This document shows positions 56,475-64,000 of a stretch of DNA of 64,000 nt, in pieces. The position numbers and the translations under genes were made by a program. Location of the stretch: assembly GCA_938083135.1 (NCBI GenBank), contig CALLKY010000066.1, positions 35,866-99,865 on the forward strand, written 5' to 3'. How positions within the stretch are numbered: position 1 is the first letter of the stretch; every line of letters begins with the position of its first letter. The notes under the pieces are model-generated. The model worked only from the letters and a program-made list of their open reading frames with translations, made no database searches and was not told the DNA's origin. Source of the DNA: an uncultured Alphaproteobacteria bacterium. GTDB lineage: Bacteria > Pseudomonadota > Alphaproteobacteria > Bin95.

Positions 56475-57239
56475 ATGTTTTGGTCTCGAAACCTTGTCGA
56501 TGCTGACACTGCAACGTGGGTGGAAGAAGGCTTTGCTTGGCTTATTCGCACCTATGATGCCAAAGTCTACTTTAATGAAACGAAACTGATTTTACCTACG
56601 AGTGATTTCTTCAAGGCGCCCAAGGGAAGTAGTCACGACGCTGCGCAGGTGCTGTTTGACCAAGTTCGAGCGCATATGGGTATGTCTGATTGGTCTTGCA
56701 AACTTGTTCGCCAAGACGCTGACCCGAATACACACATCGCAACAGGTCTCTCGGTTCAGGGCGTCGAACAGTCGCCAGGGGGAACCTTCGGTTTTGATGG
56801 CAAGCAGATCACTATCACTTATTCGCCAGACCTTATGAAGTGGCCGGTTAGCTTTCTGAACATGTTATCGCATGAACTTGCTCACTATCTCTTGGCGGCT
56901 GACGTCGAGCACGCACCAGGGGGTGTGGACGCGCATGAGCTGATGACTGATCTTGCAGCAATCTACGCGGGCTTTGGCCTGATCCAACTTGAAGGGGGCA
57001 TGACCGCAAGCGGCTACCAGGATGCATTCGAAGCGGGCTGGCAGATTGGCAATCTCGGCTATCTGTCATCCGAGACCCGGGCGTTCGCGCTTGCGCTTTT
57101 TGTCCTAAGCAAAGACATTGCCCCATCAACCGCTTTATCTTACTTGTCTTCCAGCAAGAGCAAACTCTTCCGAAGCGCACTGCGCATGCTTAAAAAGCAG
57201 CCTGAGATCGTGGACCGTATTAAGGCGCTTGCCGGATAA
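56475..57239 (+). CDS. Uncharacterised protein with a zincin-like HExxH motif
   Basis: 254 residues that I do not recognise. HELAH at 133-137 lies after a hydrophobic helix (WPVSFLNML), and HELMTD at 154-159 gives a Glu155-x3-Asp159 pattern able to supply the third zinc ligand, as in many metallopeptidases. The C-terminal third is helical (LALFVLSKDIAPSTALSYL, KSKLFRSALRMLKKQP). No signal peptide or membrane segment is seen, so it appears cytoplasmic. Base composition is less GC-rich than its neighbours, which may mean recent arrival. The 294 bases upstream hold no other gene. It is a stand-alone gene. Confidence 0.72.
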   Translation: MFWSRNLVDADTATWVEEGFAWLIRTYDAKVYFNETKLILPTSDFFKAPKGSSHDAAQVLFDQVRAHMGMSDWSCKLVRQDADPNTHIATGLSVQGVEQSPGGTFGFDGKQITITYSPDLMKWPVSFLNMLSHELAHYLLAADVEHAPGGVDAHELMTDLAAIYAGFGLIQLEGGMTASGYQDAFEAGWQIGNLGYLSSETRAFALALFVLSKDIAPSTALSYLSSSKSKLFRSALRMLKKQPEIVDRIKALAG

Positions 57240-57427
57240 TACCTCTCCGCTGTCGAAAGCTCGCCCATGCACGGCTAAACTCTGTATGCCGACATCAGCC
57301 AAACTTCAAACCAGCCGTTGTCAGGCCAGATGCCGACTCCTCAGAAGCCCGTGCTTTTTCAAAGCATCAACACGTCAGTTCAGAATCTCAGCAGTTTCAC
57401 GACCTCTCCGACCCGCGCAGCAGGTGC

Positions 57428-59251
57428 CTATTCCGCCGCTGCTTTGCGGGATTGGCGTTTGCGTTCGTGGGGGTCGAGGTAGCGTTTGCGGAGGCGGACG
57501 GCTTTGGGGGTTACTTCTACCAGCTCATCGTCAGCGATGTAGGCCAGGGCTTTTTCCAGGGTCATATCCACCGGGGTTGTCAGAGTGACTGACTCGTCCT
57601 TGCCGGATGCCCGGAAGTTGGTGAGCTGTTTAGCCTTAAGCGGGTTGACCTCCAGGTCGGACGGTTTGGCGTTCTCACCAATGATCATGCCCTGATAAAC
57701 CGGCACGCCGGAGGGGATGAACATCAACCCACGTTCTTCCAGGTTAAACAGCGCATAGGGCGAGGCCTTGCCTGTTTCCATGGAGATCATCACGCCTGTG
57801 CGCCGGGCAGCGATGGCACCTTTGTGCGGCCCATAGTCGTGGAACACTCGGTTCATGACGCCAGTGCCGCGCGTTTCCGTAAGGAACAGGCCGTGGTAGC
57901 CGATCAGGCCACGGGCGGGCGCCAGGAACGTCAAGCGCTGCTTGCCGCCACCAGAGGGGCGCATGTCCTGCAACTCGCCGCGACGTTCGGAGATCGACTG
58001 CACGACAGCGCCAGAATATTCTTCGTCCACATCCACGACAACTTCTTCAATCGGCTCTTCCCGCTTGCCCGTTTCCGGGTTGCTGCGGAACAGGACGCGC
58101 GGACGGCTGACGGAAAGCTCATACCCCTCACGGCGCATTTGCTCAATCAACACGGCCAGCTGCAATTCGCCCCGGCCCGCGACTTCAAACGCGTCCTTGT
58201 CTTGCGTTTCGCTAATGCGGATCGCGACATTGCCTTCCGCTTCCCGCATCAACCGATCCCGGATCTGGCGGGAGGTGACTTTGTCACCCTCCTGGCCTGC
58301 AAGCGGGCTGTCATTGATCGAGAACGTCATGGCCAATGTCGACGGATCAATCGGCTGCGAAGGCAGCGGCTCCGTCACTTCCGTGGCGGCAATGGTGTCT
58401 GCAACAGTGGCTTCGGAAAGCCCGGCGAGCGCCACAATATCGCCAGCACTTGCCTGCTCAACCGGCTGACGTTCCAAGCCCCGGAAGGCCAGAATTTTGG
58501 TGATCCGGCCGCTTTCAATCCGGCCACTGCCCGCGCGCAATGCGTGGACCTGGCCGTTGGCGACAATCGTGCCGCTTTCAATGCGGCCCGTTAGGATGCG
58601 CCCCAAATATGGGTCGGCCTCAAGCGTTGTTGCCAACATGCTGAATGGCCCGTCGGCATTAACGTCCGGCGCTGCCGTGTGGCTGACGATAACGTTGAAC
58701 AGCGCCGCCATGTCCTCCGTTTTTTCGTCAGGGTCCATGCTGGCCCAACCAGCTTTGGCGGAGGCAAAGACGCATGGGAAATCAAGCTGGCCTTCATTGG
58801 CACCAAGTGCGCCGAAAAGATCAAACGTTTCGTCTTGCACTTCGTAAGCGCGCTGCTCTGGCTTATCGACCTTGTTGACGACCACAATTGGCTTCAGGCC
58901 AAGGGCCAGGGCTTTTGCCAGCACAAACTTTGTCTGCGGCATTGGGCCTTCAGATGCATCCACGAGCAAGCAAACGCCATCAACCATGCCAAGGATACGC
59001 TCAACCTCACCACCGAAATCGGCGTGGCCCGGGGTATCCACGATGTTGATGCGCACGCCTTCCCATTCAACTGACGTACATTTTGCCAGAATGGTGATGC
59101 CGCGTTCCTGCTCCAGATCATTGGAGTCCATTGCACGTTCTGCAACGCGTTGGTTGTCCCGGAAGGAGCCGGACTGCCTTAGCAGGCAATCAACGAGAGT
59201 CGTTTTGCCATGATCGACGTGCGCGATAATCGCGATATTGCGGATATCCAT
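57428..59251 (-). CDS. typA: Translational GTPase TypA/BipA
   Basis: 607 residues, the family length. GTPase motifs are G1 [11 protein letters not shown]3 DTPGHADF and G4 NKVDKPEQR. Domains II, III and V follow, then the BipA-specific C-terminal domain with [14 protein letters not shown] near the end. It binds 70S ribosomes and 50S precursors, assisting large-subunit assembly at low temperature or under stress. Single gene; 178 bases separate it from cinA on the same strand. Confidence 0.97.
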   Translation of the reverse strand: MDIRNIAIIAHVDHGKTTLVDCLLRQSGSFRDNQRVAERAMDSNDLEQERGITILAKCTSVEWEGVRINIVDTPGHADFGGEVERILGMVDGVCLLVDASEGPMPQTKFVLAKALALGLKPIVVVNKVDKPEQRAYEVQDETFDLFGALGANEGQLDFPCVFASAKAGWASMDPDEKTEDMAALFNVIVSHTAAPDVNADGPFSMLATTLEADPYLGRILTGRIESGTIVANGQVHALRAGSGRIESGRITKILAFRGLERQPVEQASAGDIVALAGLSEATVADTIAATEVTEPLPSQPIDPSTLAMTFSINDSPLAGQEGDKVTSRQIRDRLMREAEGNVAIRISETQDKDAFEVAGRGELQLAVLIEQMRREGYELSVSRPRVLFRSNPETGKREEPIEEVVVDVDEEYSGAVVQSISERRGELQDMRPSGGGKQRLTFLAPARGLIGYHGLFLTETRGTGVMNRVFHDYGPHKGAIAARRTGVMISMETGKASPYALFNLEERGLMFIPSGVPVYQGMIIGENAKPSDLEVNPLKAKQLTNFRASGKDESVTLTTPVDMTLEKALAYIADDELVEVTPKAVRLRKRYLDPHERKRQSRKAAAE

Positions 59252-59430
59252 TGGGCTAAACCATTCCAGGCGCGACCAGGGCGCTCAGTGCCGCTCCCGC
59301 GTCTCTAACAAACTTGTGTGAAAGTGTTGCAGCGCAATATAGGCCACAATCCTTGCTACTCAAGGGCTTTAAAGCCGCAGGGGCTTAAGTCGAGGCCTGT
59401 CTTCGGGTGATACGAATACAGGCAACCAAC

Positions 59431-60696
59431 TCATGTCGCGTCTTTACGTTCAAAGTCCACGGGATCAGCGGCGGATAGTCCTTGGAGGATGCGGCGCAAT
59501 CCGTCGAGGCCCATTTCAACGCCGCCATTCCGCACCCGGTCCGGCCCGCCGACGATGCAAGCGCTGCGAACGATGGTGTCCTGGCCGCTGCGGGCGACAG
59601 CGATTTGGACCATGCCTTCGCCAGAATTGCCTTCATCCGCCGGTGCTATCAGCACAGCGAGACCATGGCTAGCGCTGGAGGTATCGGCGACAGCTTCGGC
59701 ATAGGCTTTTGCGGTGCTGGCGGTTGCCCGGTCATAAGCTTCACCCAGGCCAAGTGCCCGCCCGAGCGCACGAATTGTACCGCCAACGCCACCGCGTTTG
59801 AACACTTTGCCATCTGAATCTATCGCGACCATCCGGCCCGCAACAGCACCGTTCGTGCCATATTCTGCTACGGCAAGCGTTCCACCCGCCATGGCTTTAA
59901 GAATGACACTCTCCAGGGTGTCCGTGTCTTCACTCAGGATATAAGCGCCCATGCGCTCCCGGATCGCGGCTTCAATGGGCGCCATGCGGGTTTCAAGTTC
60001 CTCCATGGATTGGCCACGCCCGAACAGCTTTGTTTCAAGCTGCGGATAATGCGCCTGGAAGCCAAGCTTGACCTCCCCGCCTTCAGCTAAATCTTCCGCA
60101 CCTTTCAGCATGTCATCGACGCGGCTTTCGCCCATGCCGAAAGAATGAAAGCGCTTCAGGCGAACAACGGCCTGGGTGCCACTTTGCGCCAGCAAGCGTG
60201 GGATCAGCTGATGTTCCAGCATGTGCCGAATTTCACGCGGAACGCCCGGCGTGAAGTAGAACTTCGCCTTGCCAATCGTCAGCGCGAAACCGCATGCAGT
60301 GCCGACAGGGTTGTCAATCAGCTCCGATCCCTCGGGCAGCATCGCCTGCTTCTTGTTGTTCGGCGGCATGACACGGCCACGGGCTGCATAGAAGGTTTCG
60401 ATATGCTTCAGCCAGCCCTCGTCTAATTTGAGGCCAACGCCTGCGGCTTCCGCCGCCACTTCCTGGCTCAAGTCATCTACAGTTGGCCCAAGGCCGCCAT
60501 TGACGATGACAGCGTCCGCGCGCGCGCCCGCCAGTTTGAACGCTTCAACCAAGCTTTCCCGGTCATCGCCAACAGTCGTGCCCCATACGACATCAAGCCC
60601 CACTTCCTGAAGGCGGCGCGCCATATGGCTGTAATTGGTATTGATCGTTTTACCGCTCAATACCTCGTCACCTGTGCAGAGGATCTCAATACGCAT
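59431..60696 (-). CDS. cinA: CinA family protein with degenerate C-terminal deamidase domain
   Basis: 421 residues from ATG 60696, with AAAGGAAAC upstream; a GTG just before it is less likely. The N-terminal molybdopterin-binding-like domain has CTGDEVLSGKTINTN and NGGLGPTVDD (66-75). In other CinA proteins this domain has ADP-ribose pyrophosphatase activity. The C-terminal domain normally opens with AESCTGG, whose Ser is the nucleophile of NMN deamidase; here residues 277-283 read AEYGTNG, so that Ser is missing. Loss of deamidase activity is inferred. The cytosolic role in NAD-derived damage repair may be limited to the first domain. Confidence 0.9.
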   Translation of the reverse strand: MRIEILCTGDEVLSGKTINTNYSHMARRLQEVGLDVVWGTTVGDDRESLVEAFKLAGARADAVIVNGGLGPTVDDLSQEVAAEAAGVGLKLDEGWLKHIETFYAARGRVMPPNNKKQAMLPEGSELIDNPVGTACGFALTIGKAKFYFTPGVPREIRHMLEHQLIPRLLAQSGTQAVVRLKRFHSFGMGESRVDDMLKGAEDLAEGGEVKLGFQAHYPQLETKLFGRGQSMEELETRMAPIEAAIRERMGAYILSEDTDTLESVILKAMAGGTLAVAEYGTNGAVAGRMVAIDSDGKVFKRGGVGGTIRALGRALGLGEAYDRATASTAKAYAEAVADTSSASHGLAVLIAPADEGNSGEGMVQIAVARSGQDTIVRSACIVGGPDRVRNGGVEMGLDGLRRILQGLSAADPVDFERKDAT

Positions 60697-60841
60697 CACT
60701 GTTTCCTTTGGGCCGCATCGCCTTGTTCACATTGCTTATACGAAGCCTGATCGCTGCTGACAAAGCAGACGTGCGCACGCAAACGGGGCATGGCATACTC
60801 ATAGCATCCTGGTTCTTCCCGTTTTCAACGGACACCCAAAA

Positions 60842-61594
60842 ATGGCTTGGCGATTTTTCATTGGCGCACTGGCGCTTTCATTCGTGGCAAATCCAGTCTT
60901 GGCAGCAGATAGCGGCGATCTCGCCCGCGTTTTGGCCGGTGAGGATTGCGTGAAGTGCGACCTCAAAGGGGCGGATTTGAGTGGCGTGAACCTTGCAGGA
61001 CGCAATCTTGGCGGCGCTAAGCTGGATGCCGCGAAGTTCGTTGGCGCGAATATCGCGGGCGCTAATTTCTCCGGCGCAAAGCTGGTCGCTGCGGATTTCA
61101 CGAATGCGAAAGCCGCTGGCGCGCAATTCGTAATCTCCAACTTGGATGATTCAATATTCACAGGTGCGGAGCTTGAAGCAGCCGATTTCACCAGCGCCAG
61201 AATGGACGAAGTTAAATTGCAGGGGGCGCGGGCCGACGGTGCGATCTTCAGCAAGGCAAAAATGCGCGCGGCAGACTTCACCGGCGCGCGCTTGCCGGGG
61301 GCGCACTTCAACGGCACGAAGGCACCCGCGGGCATTTTTGACCGTGCCCTGATGGACGGTGCCCTACTGCGCTATGCCAAGATGTTCGGCGCATCCTTCA
61401 AGGACGCAAGCTTGCCCGGCGCTGACTTCACAGAAGCAGGCCTGTGGCGCGTGGATTTCATGGGCGCAAAGCTAGATGGCGTTAAGTTCATCAACGCCTA
61501 TCTGAAGATCGCCAAGTTCCCAGAAGACCTCAAAGGCGTGAACTTTTGCGGTGCCACAATGCCAGACGGAAAATCGAACTTTAACGCCTGCTAA
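60842..61594 (+). CDS. Exported pentapeptide-repeat protein
   Basis: 250 residues. A Sec signal (MAWRFFIGALALSFVANPVLA) is followed by a linker with CVKCDLKGADLSGV, then about 35 pentapeptides of the A(D/N)LxX type through residue 240. Examples are GANIAGANFSGAKL, ARMDEVKLQGARADG and GVKFINAYL. They fold as a right-handed quadrilateral helix. The helix is preceded by a CxxC pair and ends with a Cys. Because it is exported, a gyrase-mimic (Qnr-type) role is unlikely. Function unknown. No partner gene is adjacent. Confidence 0.85.
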   Translation: MAWRFFIGALALSFVANPVLAADSGDLARVLAGEDCVKCDLKGADLSGVNLAGRNLGGAKLDAAKFVGANIAGANFSGAKLVAADFTNAKAAGAQFVISNLDDSIFTGAELEAADFTSARMDEVKLQGARADGAIFSKAKMRAADFTGARLPGAHFNGTKAPAGIFDRALMDGALLRYAKMFGASFKDASLPGADFTEAGLWRVDFMGAKLDGVKFINAYLKIAKFPEDLKGVNFCGATMPDGKSNFNAC

Positions 61595-61595
61595 C

Positions 61596-62981
61596 TCAAT
61601 AAGGCCCTGGCTCAAGGTCGGAACCGTCAAAGAAGCGGTTGGAGCGGAAGCGGGTTAGGTCGTGGCCCGGCGTTTGGCCTTGGACTAAGTCTGCTGTCAG
61701 CCGCCCGATTGCGGGGCCAATGCCAAAACCGTGGCCGGAAAGGCCTGTCGCCGTAAATAAGCCTGGCATGCGATGGTCTTCGCCAAGTACCGGCACAGCG
61801 TCCGGCGTTACATCGATCATCCCGGCCCACGCCTCCACAACATCCAAATCCTTCAGGCCCGGAAACCGCTGGCCAAGCCGTTCCTGCACACGGGCAACGA
61901 CAGTGGGCGATGGCGGCGGATTCAACACACGCATCGCCTCAAACGGGCTCTTCTCCTCCGCAGACCAGCGCCGGGGCGCACCCCAGGCCCCAGGATATCC
62001 TTTCGGTGCCATCGGTTTGATGCGCACATCTTTGGCCGACAGCTTCATCAGCTTCAGGTATTTGCGGAAATACTTGAAGGATTTCGGGCTTAAGAAATGC
62101 TCGGCCAAATCTGCGCTGGTAACGGAATACCCACCGTCTGCACGCCGCCGGAGCGCGAGGCCAGGGCTGGAGACGTTAGGGCCATCATATCCACCGTCTG
62201 GCGCTGAGGCCGTGCGCATCACCGTTGACCGAACAGCCAATTGCGGCAGGTCGATCCCAGCATTACCGGCAAAATGCGTTGACCATGCGCCGCCTGCTAG
62301 AACAACACGGTCTGCCGCGATCCGGCCATGTTCCGTCACGACCCCGGCAACGCGGCCCCCCGCCACATCAAGCGTGCGGACGGCGCAATTTTCAACAATG
62401 ATCGCTCCCGCCCGGTCCGCCGCCCGCGCTAATGCTGGCACGGCGACGAATGGCTCTGCCCGACCGTCACTTGGGGTGATCATGCCGCCGGCCCATTCGC
62501 CACCACCAACTGGTCCGGCGATATCAGGATAGCGGGCGCGGATGTCCGCTGCCGTCAGCAGCACCGTGTCGAGCTGCGCCTGCTTCGCTGTATCGTACCA
62601 GCCTTCATATTTCGTCATGGCAGCAGGGCTATCAGCTAAATATAGGCAGCCTGACTGGCTGAAACTCAGGTCCGTCTCACCCGTTGCTGCGGCAAGGCCC
62701 TGCCACAGACGGTTTGCCTCCATCATGATTGGCAGTTCAGCCCAGTCCCGACCTTGCTGGCGCACCCAGCCCCAATTCCGGCTGGATTGTTCCGCCGCGA
62801 CCCGCCCCTTCTCACACAGCACGACCCGAACGCCACGTTTGGCAAGATAATAGGCCGTAGAGACGCCCGCGACACCGCCGCCGATCACCACCACATCCGC
62901 TTGCGCCGGATGTGGTCCCGGAAATTGCACCGGCGATGCTTCGCTAATGAGCGAAGGCTGCGCTGTTGGATAATCGGTCAT
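61596..62981 (-). CDS. FAD-dependent amine/D-amino-acid oxidase family (DAO) protein
   Basis: 461 residues from ATG 62981, with GTGGAGG upstream. VVVIGGGVAGVSTAYYLAKRG is the Rossmann FAD motif after a 30-residue lead. SSRNWGWVRQQGRDW follows, a hallmark of DadA- and PuuB-like enzymes. The C-terminal half has RTASAPDGGY, DVVEAWAGMIDVTPDAVPVLG and TATGLSGHGFGIGPAIG, which binds the flavin. It deaminates an amine or imino/amino acid. It could be a gamma-glutamylputrescine or sarcosine-type oxidase; the substrate is not fixed by sequence. Its stop lies one base after the convergent pentapeptide gene. Confidence 0.9.
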   Translation of the reverse strand: MTDYPTAQPSLISEASPVQFPGPHPAQADVVVIGGGVAGVSTAYYLAKRGVRVVLCEKGRVAAEQSSRNWGWVRQQGRDWAELPIMMEANRLWQGLAAATGETDLSFSQSGCLYLADSPAAMTKYEGWYDTAKQAQLDTVLLTAADIRARYPDIAGPVGGGEWAGGMITPSDGRAEPFVAVPALARAADRAGAIIVENCAVRTLDVAGGRVAGVVTEHGRIAADRVVLAGGAWSTHFAGNAGIDLPQLAVRSTVMRTASAPDGGYDGPNVSSPGLALRRRADGGYSVTSADLAEHFLSPKSFKYFRKYLKLMKLSAKDVRIKPMAPKGYPGAWGAPRRWSAEEKSPFEAMRVLNPPPSPTVVARVQERLGQRFPGLKDLDVVEAWAGMIDVTPDAVPVLGEDHRMPGLFTATGLSGHGFGIGPAIGRLTADLVQGQTPGHDLTRFRSNRFFDGSDLEPGPY

Positions 62982-63099
62982 CAGGGGCCTCCACTTGGCA
63001 ATAGGGCTGTAGCTTAACCCGTTCACGAACAGTCACCAATCCGCCGCGCGGTGGCCGAAAAGTCCGTGCGCCCTGCGATGCCCTAGATCAGCGAGATGG

Positions 63100-63786
63100 C
63101 TAGACCTTGCCGCCACCTGTTTTAGGGTCCTGCATGAGGCGCTTAATGATGTCGAGCGGATCCTGCTGGTGTGCAGGATCAGAATTGCCATCGGCAGCTC
63201 GCATCAAGGTCGTGACGGTGGGATCATTGAACTTGCCGTCCTGTGCCAAGTTTCTGGACTTTTGAAAAGCCAGCATGGCATTGCGCGCACCGGCTGTCAG
63301 TTCAGGCCCTTTCGAGCCGGGATCATGGCCAAGCGTTCTAAGCGCTTCCTTAGAAAGTGCAAATATGGCTTCCACTTTCTTGACGGCTTCGGACAGATCG
63401 CTCCAATTGCGATCATACCGAACCGCAACCCGATAATCGCGCGCCATTCCTTCTAGATTACCCTGCCTGCCATAGATTGAGCCGCGTATCGCATATGAGG
63501 CTGCGGTAGTTGGCTTTAGCTTGATCGCCTGATTGATGGCCTTAAGTCCGCCAGCGAGATTACCTTCTTCAAGTTCAACCAACGCTTCCATCCGATACAA
63601 ATCCGGATTTTCAGCTTCAATTTCACGCCCGGCGGCAATGACGGCCTTAGCGTCTGAAAATTGCTTTGCGTTCATATGCATGTGCGACTGAAGCGCGAAC
63701 ACAGCAACAGGTGGCGTCTCACCTTTATCTGCATATTTGCGCCTGGCAGTTATGGCATCGCCAATGCCGCCGGAATAATCTTTCAT
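63100..63786 (-). CDS. TPR protein with peptidoglycan-binding-like segment; 5' end probably broken
   Basis: 228 residues from ATG 63786. TPR-like helices include NAKQFSDAKAVIAAGREIEAENPDLY, LEEGNLAGGLKAINQAIKLKPTTAASYAIRGSIYG and EGMARDYRVAVRYD. A later segment (LRTLGHDPGSKGPELTAGARNAMLAFQKS) resembles a PG_binding_1 repeat. Coding character continues in frame for 32 codons upstream of this ATG (another TPR helix pair, DDPKIYSARSFIRGAMKDYSGGIG) to a TAA at 63883-63885, with no ATG, GTG or TTG in between. Either a non-standard start is used or the gene lost its 5' part by frameshift or stop. No signal is visible in what remains. Confidence 0.6.
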   Translation of the reverse strand: MKDYSGGIGDAITARRKYADKGETPPVAVFALQSHMHMNAKQFSDAKAVIAAGREIEAENPDLYRMEALVELEEGNLAGGLKAINQAIKLKPTTAASYAIRGSIYGRQGNLEGMARDYRVAVRYDRNWSDLSEAVKKVEAIFALSKEALRTLGHDPGSKGPELTAGARNAMLAFQKSRNLAQDGKFNDPTVTTLMRAADGNSDPAHQQDPLDIIKRLMQDPKTGGGKV

Positions 63787-63952
63787 GGCACCGCGAATGA
63801 AGCTGCGCGCGCTATAGATCTTGGGATCATCGCCCTCACCAAGACCAATCGCTTTGGTTATCCCACATTTCCCATATGAGATTTAGCTTGGCGGTGCCGC
63901 GAGGCGTGATAATCTTTCCGTATTAATGAGTTAGATTTTGCAGGGTGGAAGT

Positions 63953-64000
63953 TTGGCAACGGACGCGACGGGTGAAGCGGAAACGGGGCCTTTGCGGCTT
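63953..64000 (+). CDS. Start of an unidentified CDS cut by the right edge
   Basis: TTG at 63953 opens a frame without stop to the window end (16 codons, reading ATDATGEAETGPLRL after the start). AGGGTGGAAG lies just upstream. It is divergent from the TPR gene. The fragment is too short to name a family. Confidence 0.35.
   Translation, partial: MATDATGEAETGPLRL

Noticed and set aside
57240..57427. A 156-codon open frame from 57118 spanning this gap and the typA end.
   Set aside because: It overlaps two genes in other frames and its composition is not protein-like.
59252..59430. A possible tRNA or small RNA in the gap between typA and cinA.
   Set aside because: No cloverleaf arms, TTCRANNC loop or clear terminator could be found.
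61639..62532. A 297-codon plus-strand open frame inside the FAD-oxidase gene.
   Set aside because: It is antisense to an intact flavoprotein gene and has a Ser/Pro/Ala-rich shadow composition.

Overview
The window is a stretch of alphaproteobacterial chromosome, moderately GC-rich and densely coded on both strands. The assignment rests on several features: the rpoZ / rsh / DUF2062 / pdxJ / acpS block; the lepB-rnc-era-recO order; a TIGR02302-type (DUF4175) membrane protein of a kind known from Alphaproteobacteria; the FdxA-type 7Fe ferredoxin; and alphaproteobacterial-style ParC and PheST. I saw no rRNA or tRNA gene, CRISPR array, insertion sequence, integrase or attachment site, so this reads as ordinary chromosome. 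The genus cannot be named from sequence alone.

Layout. 1-5.4 kb holds two secreted calcium-binding proteins: an RTX protein cut by the left edge, and a seven-blade FG-GAP propeller with RTX repeats. A FAD-linked 2-hydroxyacid dehydrogenase lies between them. 5.4-11.3 kb is a tightly coupled minus-strand catabolic operon: kdgK, a PuuE-like deacetylase, MmgE/PrpD, a PaaK-like CoA ligase and an amidase. It faces eda and an exported glutathione peroxidase. 12.8-18.3 kb is pheT-pheS-rplT-rpmI with an MFS transporter upstream. 18.4-21.2 kb carries an acyl-CoA dehydrogenase, a small outer-membrane-type protein and a luciferase-like monooxygenase.

21.2-28.1 kb is a minus-strand information-processing run: parC, recO, era, rnc, lepB, a family-5 uracil-DNA glycosylase and an NYN-domain nuclease. 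Divergent from it, 28.4-35.5 kb runs rpoZ, the bifunctional (p)ppGpp enzyme, a DUF2062 protein, pdxJ, acpS and the TIGR02302 protein. 35.5-43.3 kb is metabolic: ferredoxin, MFS transporter, an SDR / metallo-hydrolase / monooxygenase / esterase operon, a hydantoinase-type amidohydrolase and the periplasmic methionine sulfoxide reductase MsrP. After an enoyl-CoA hydratase, 44.4-46.8 kb holds two tandem paralogous lipoproteins, each with eight 23-residue repeats and a peptidoglycan-binding domain; this is the least familiar system in the window.

47-64 kb contains a Tat-exported thioredoxin-like protein, a sphingosine-phosphate-lyase-like PLP enzyme, a CHASE2-cyclase followed directly by folP, leuB, gluQ, a YegD-like Hsp70, a TauE/SafE exporter, a zincin-like unknown, typA, cinA, an exported pentapeptide-repeat protein, a FAD-dependent amine/amino-acid oxidase, and a TPR protein whose 5' end looks broken. 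Start codons were chosen from Shine-Dalgarno spacing, overlap with the upstream stop codon, and where family homology begins.
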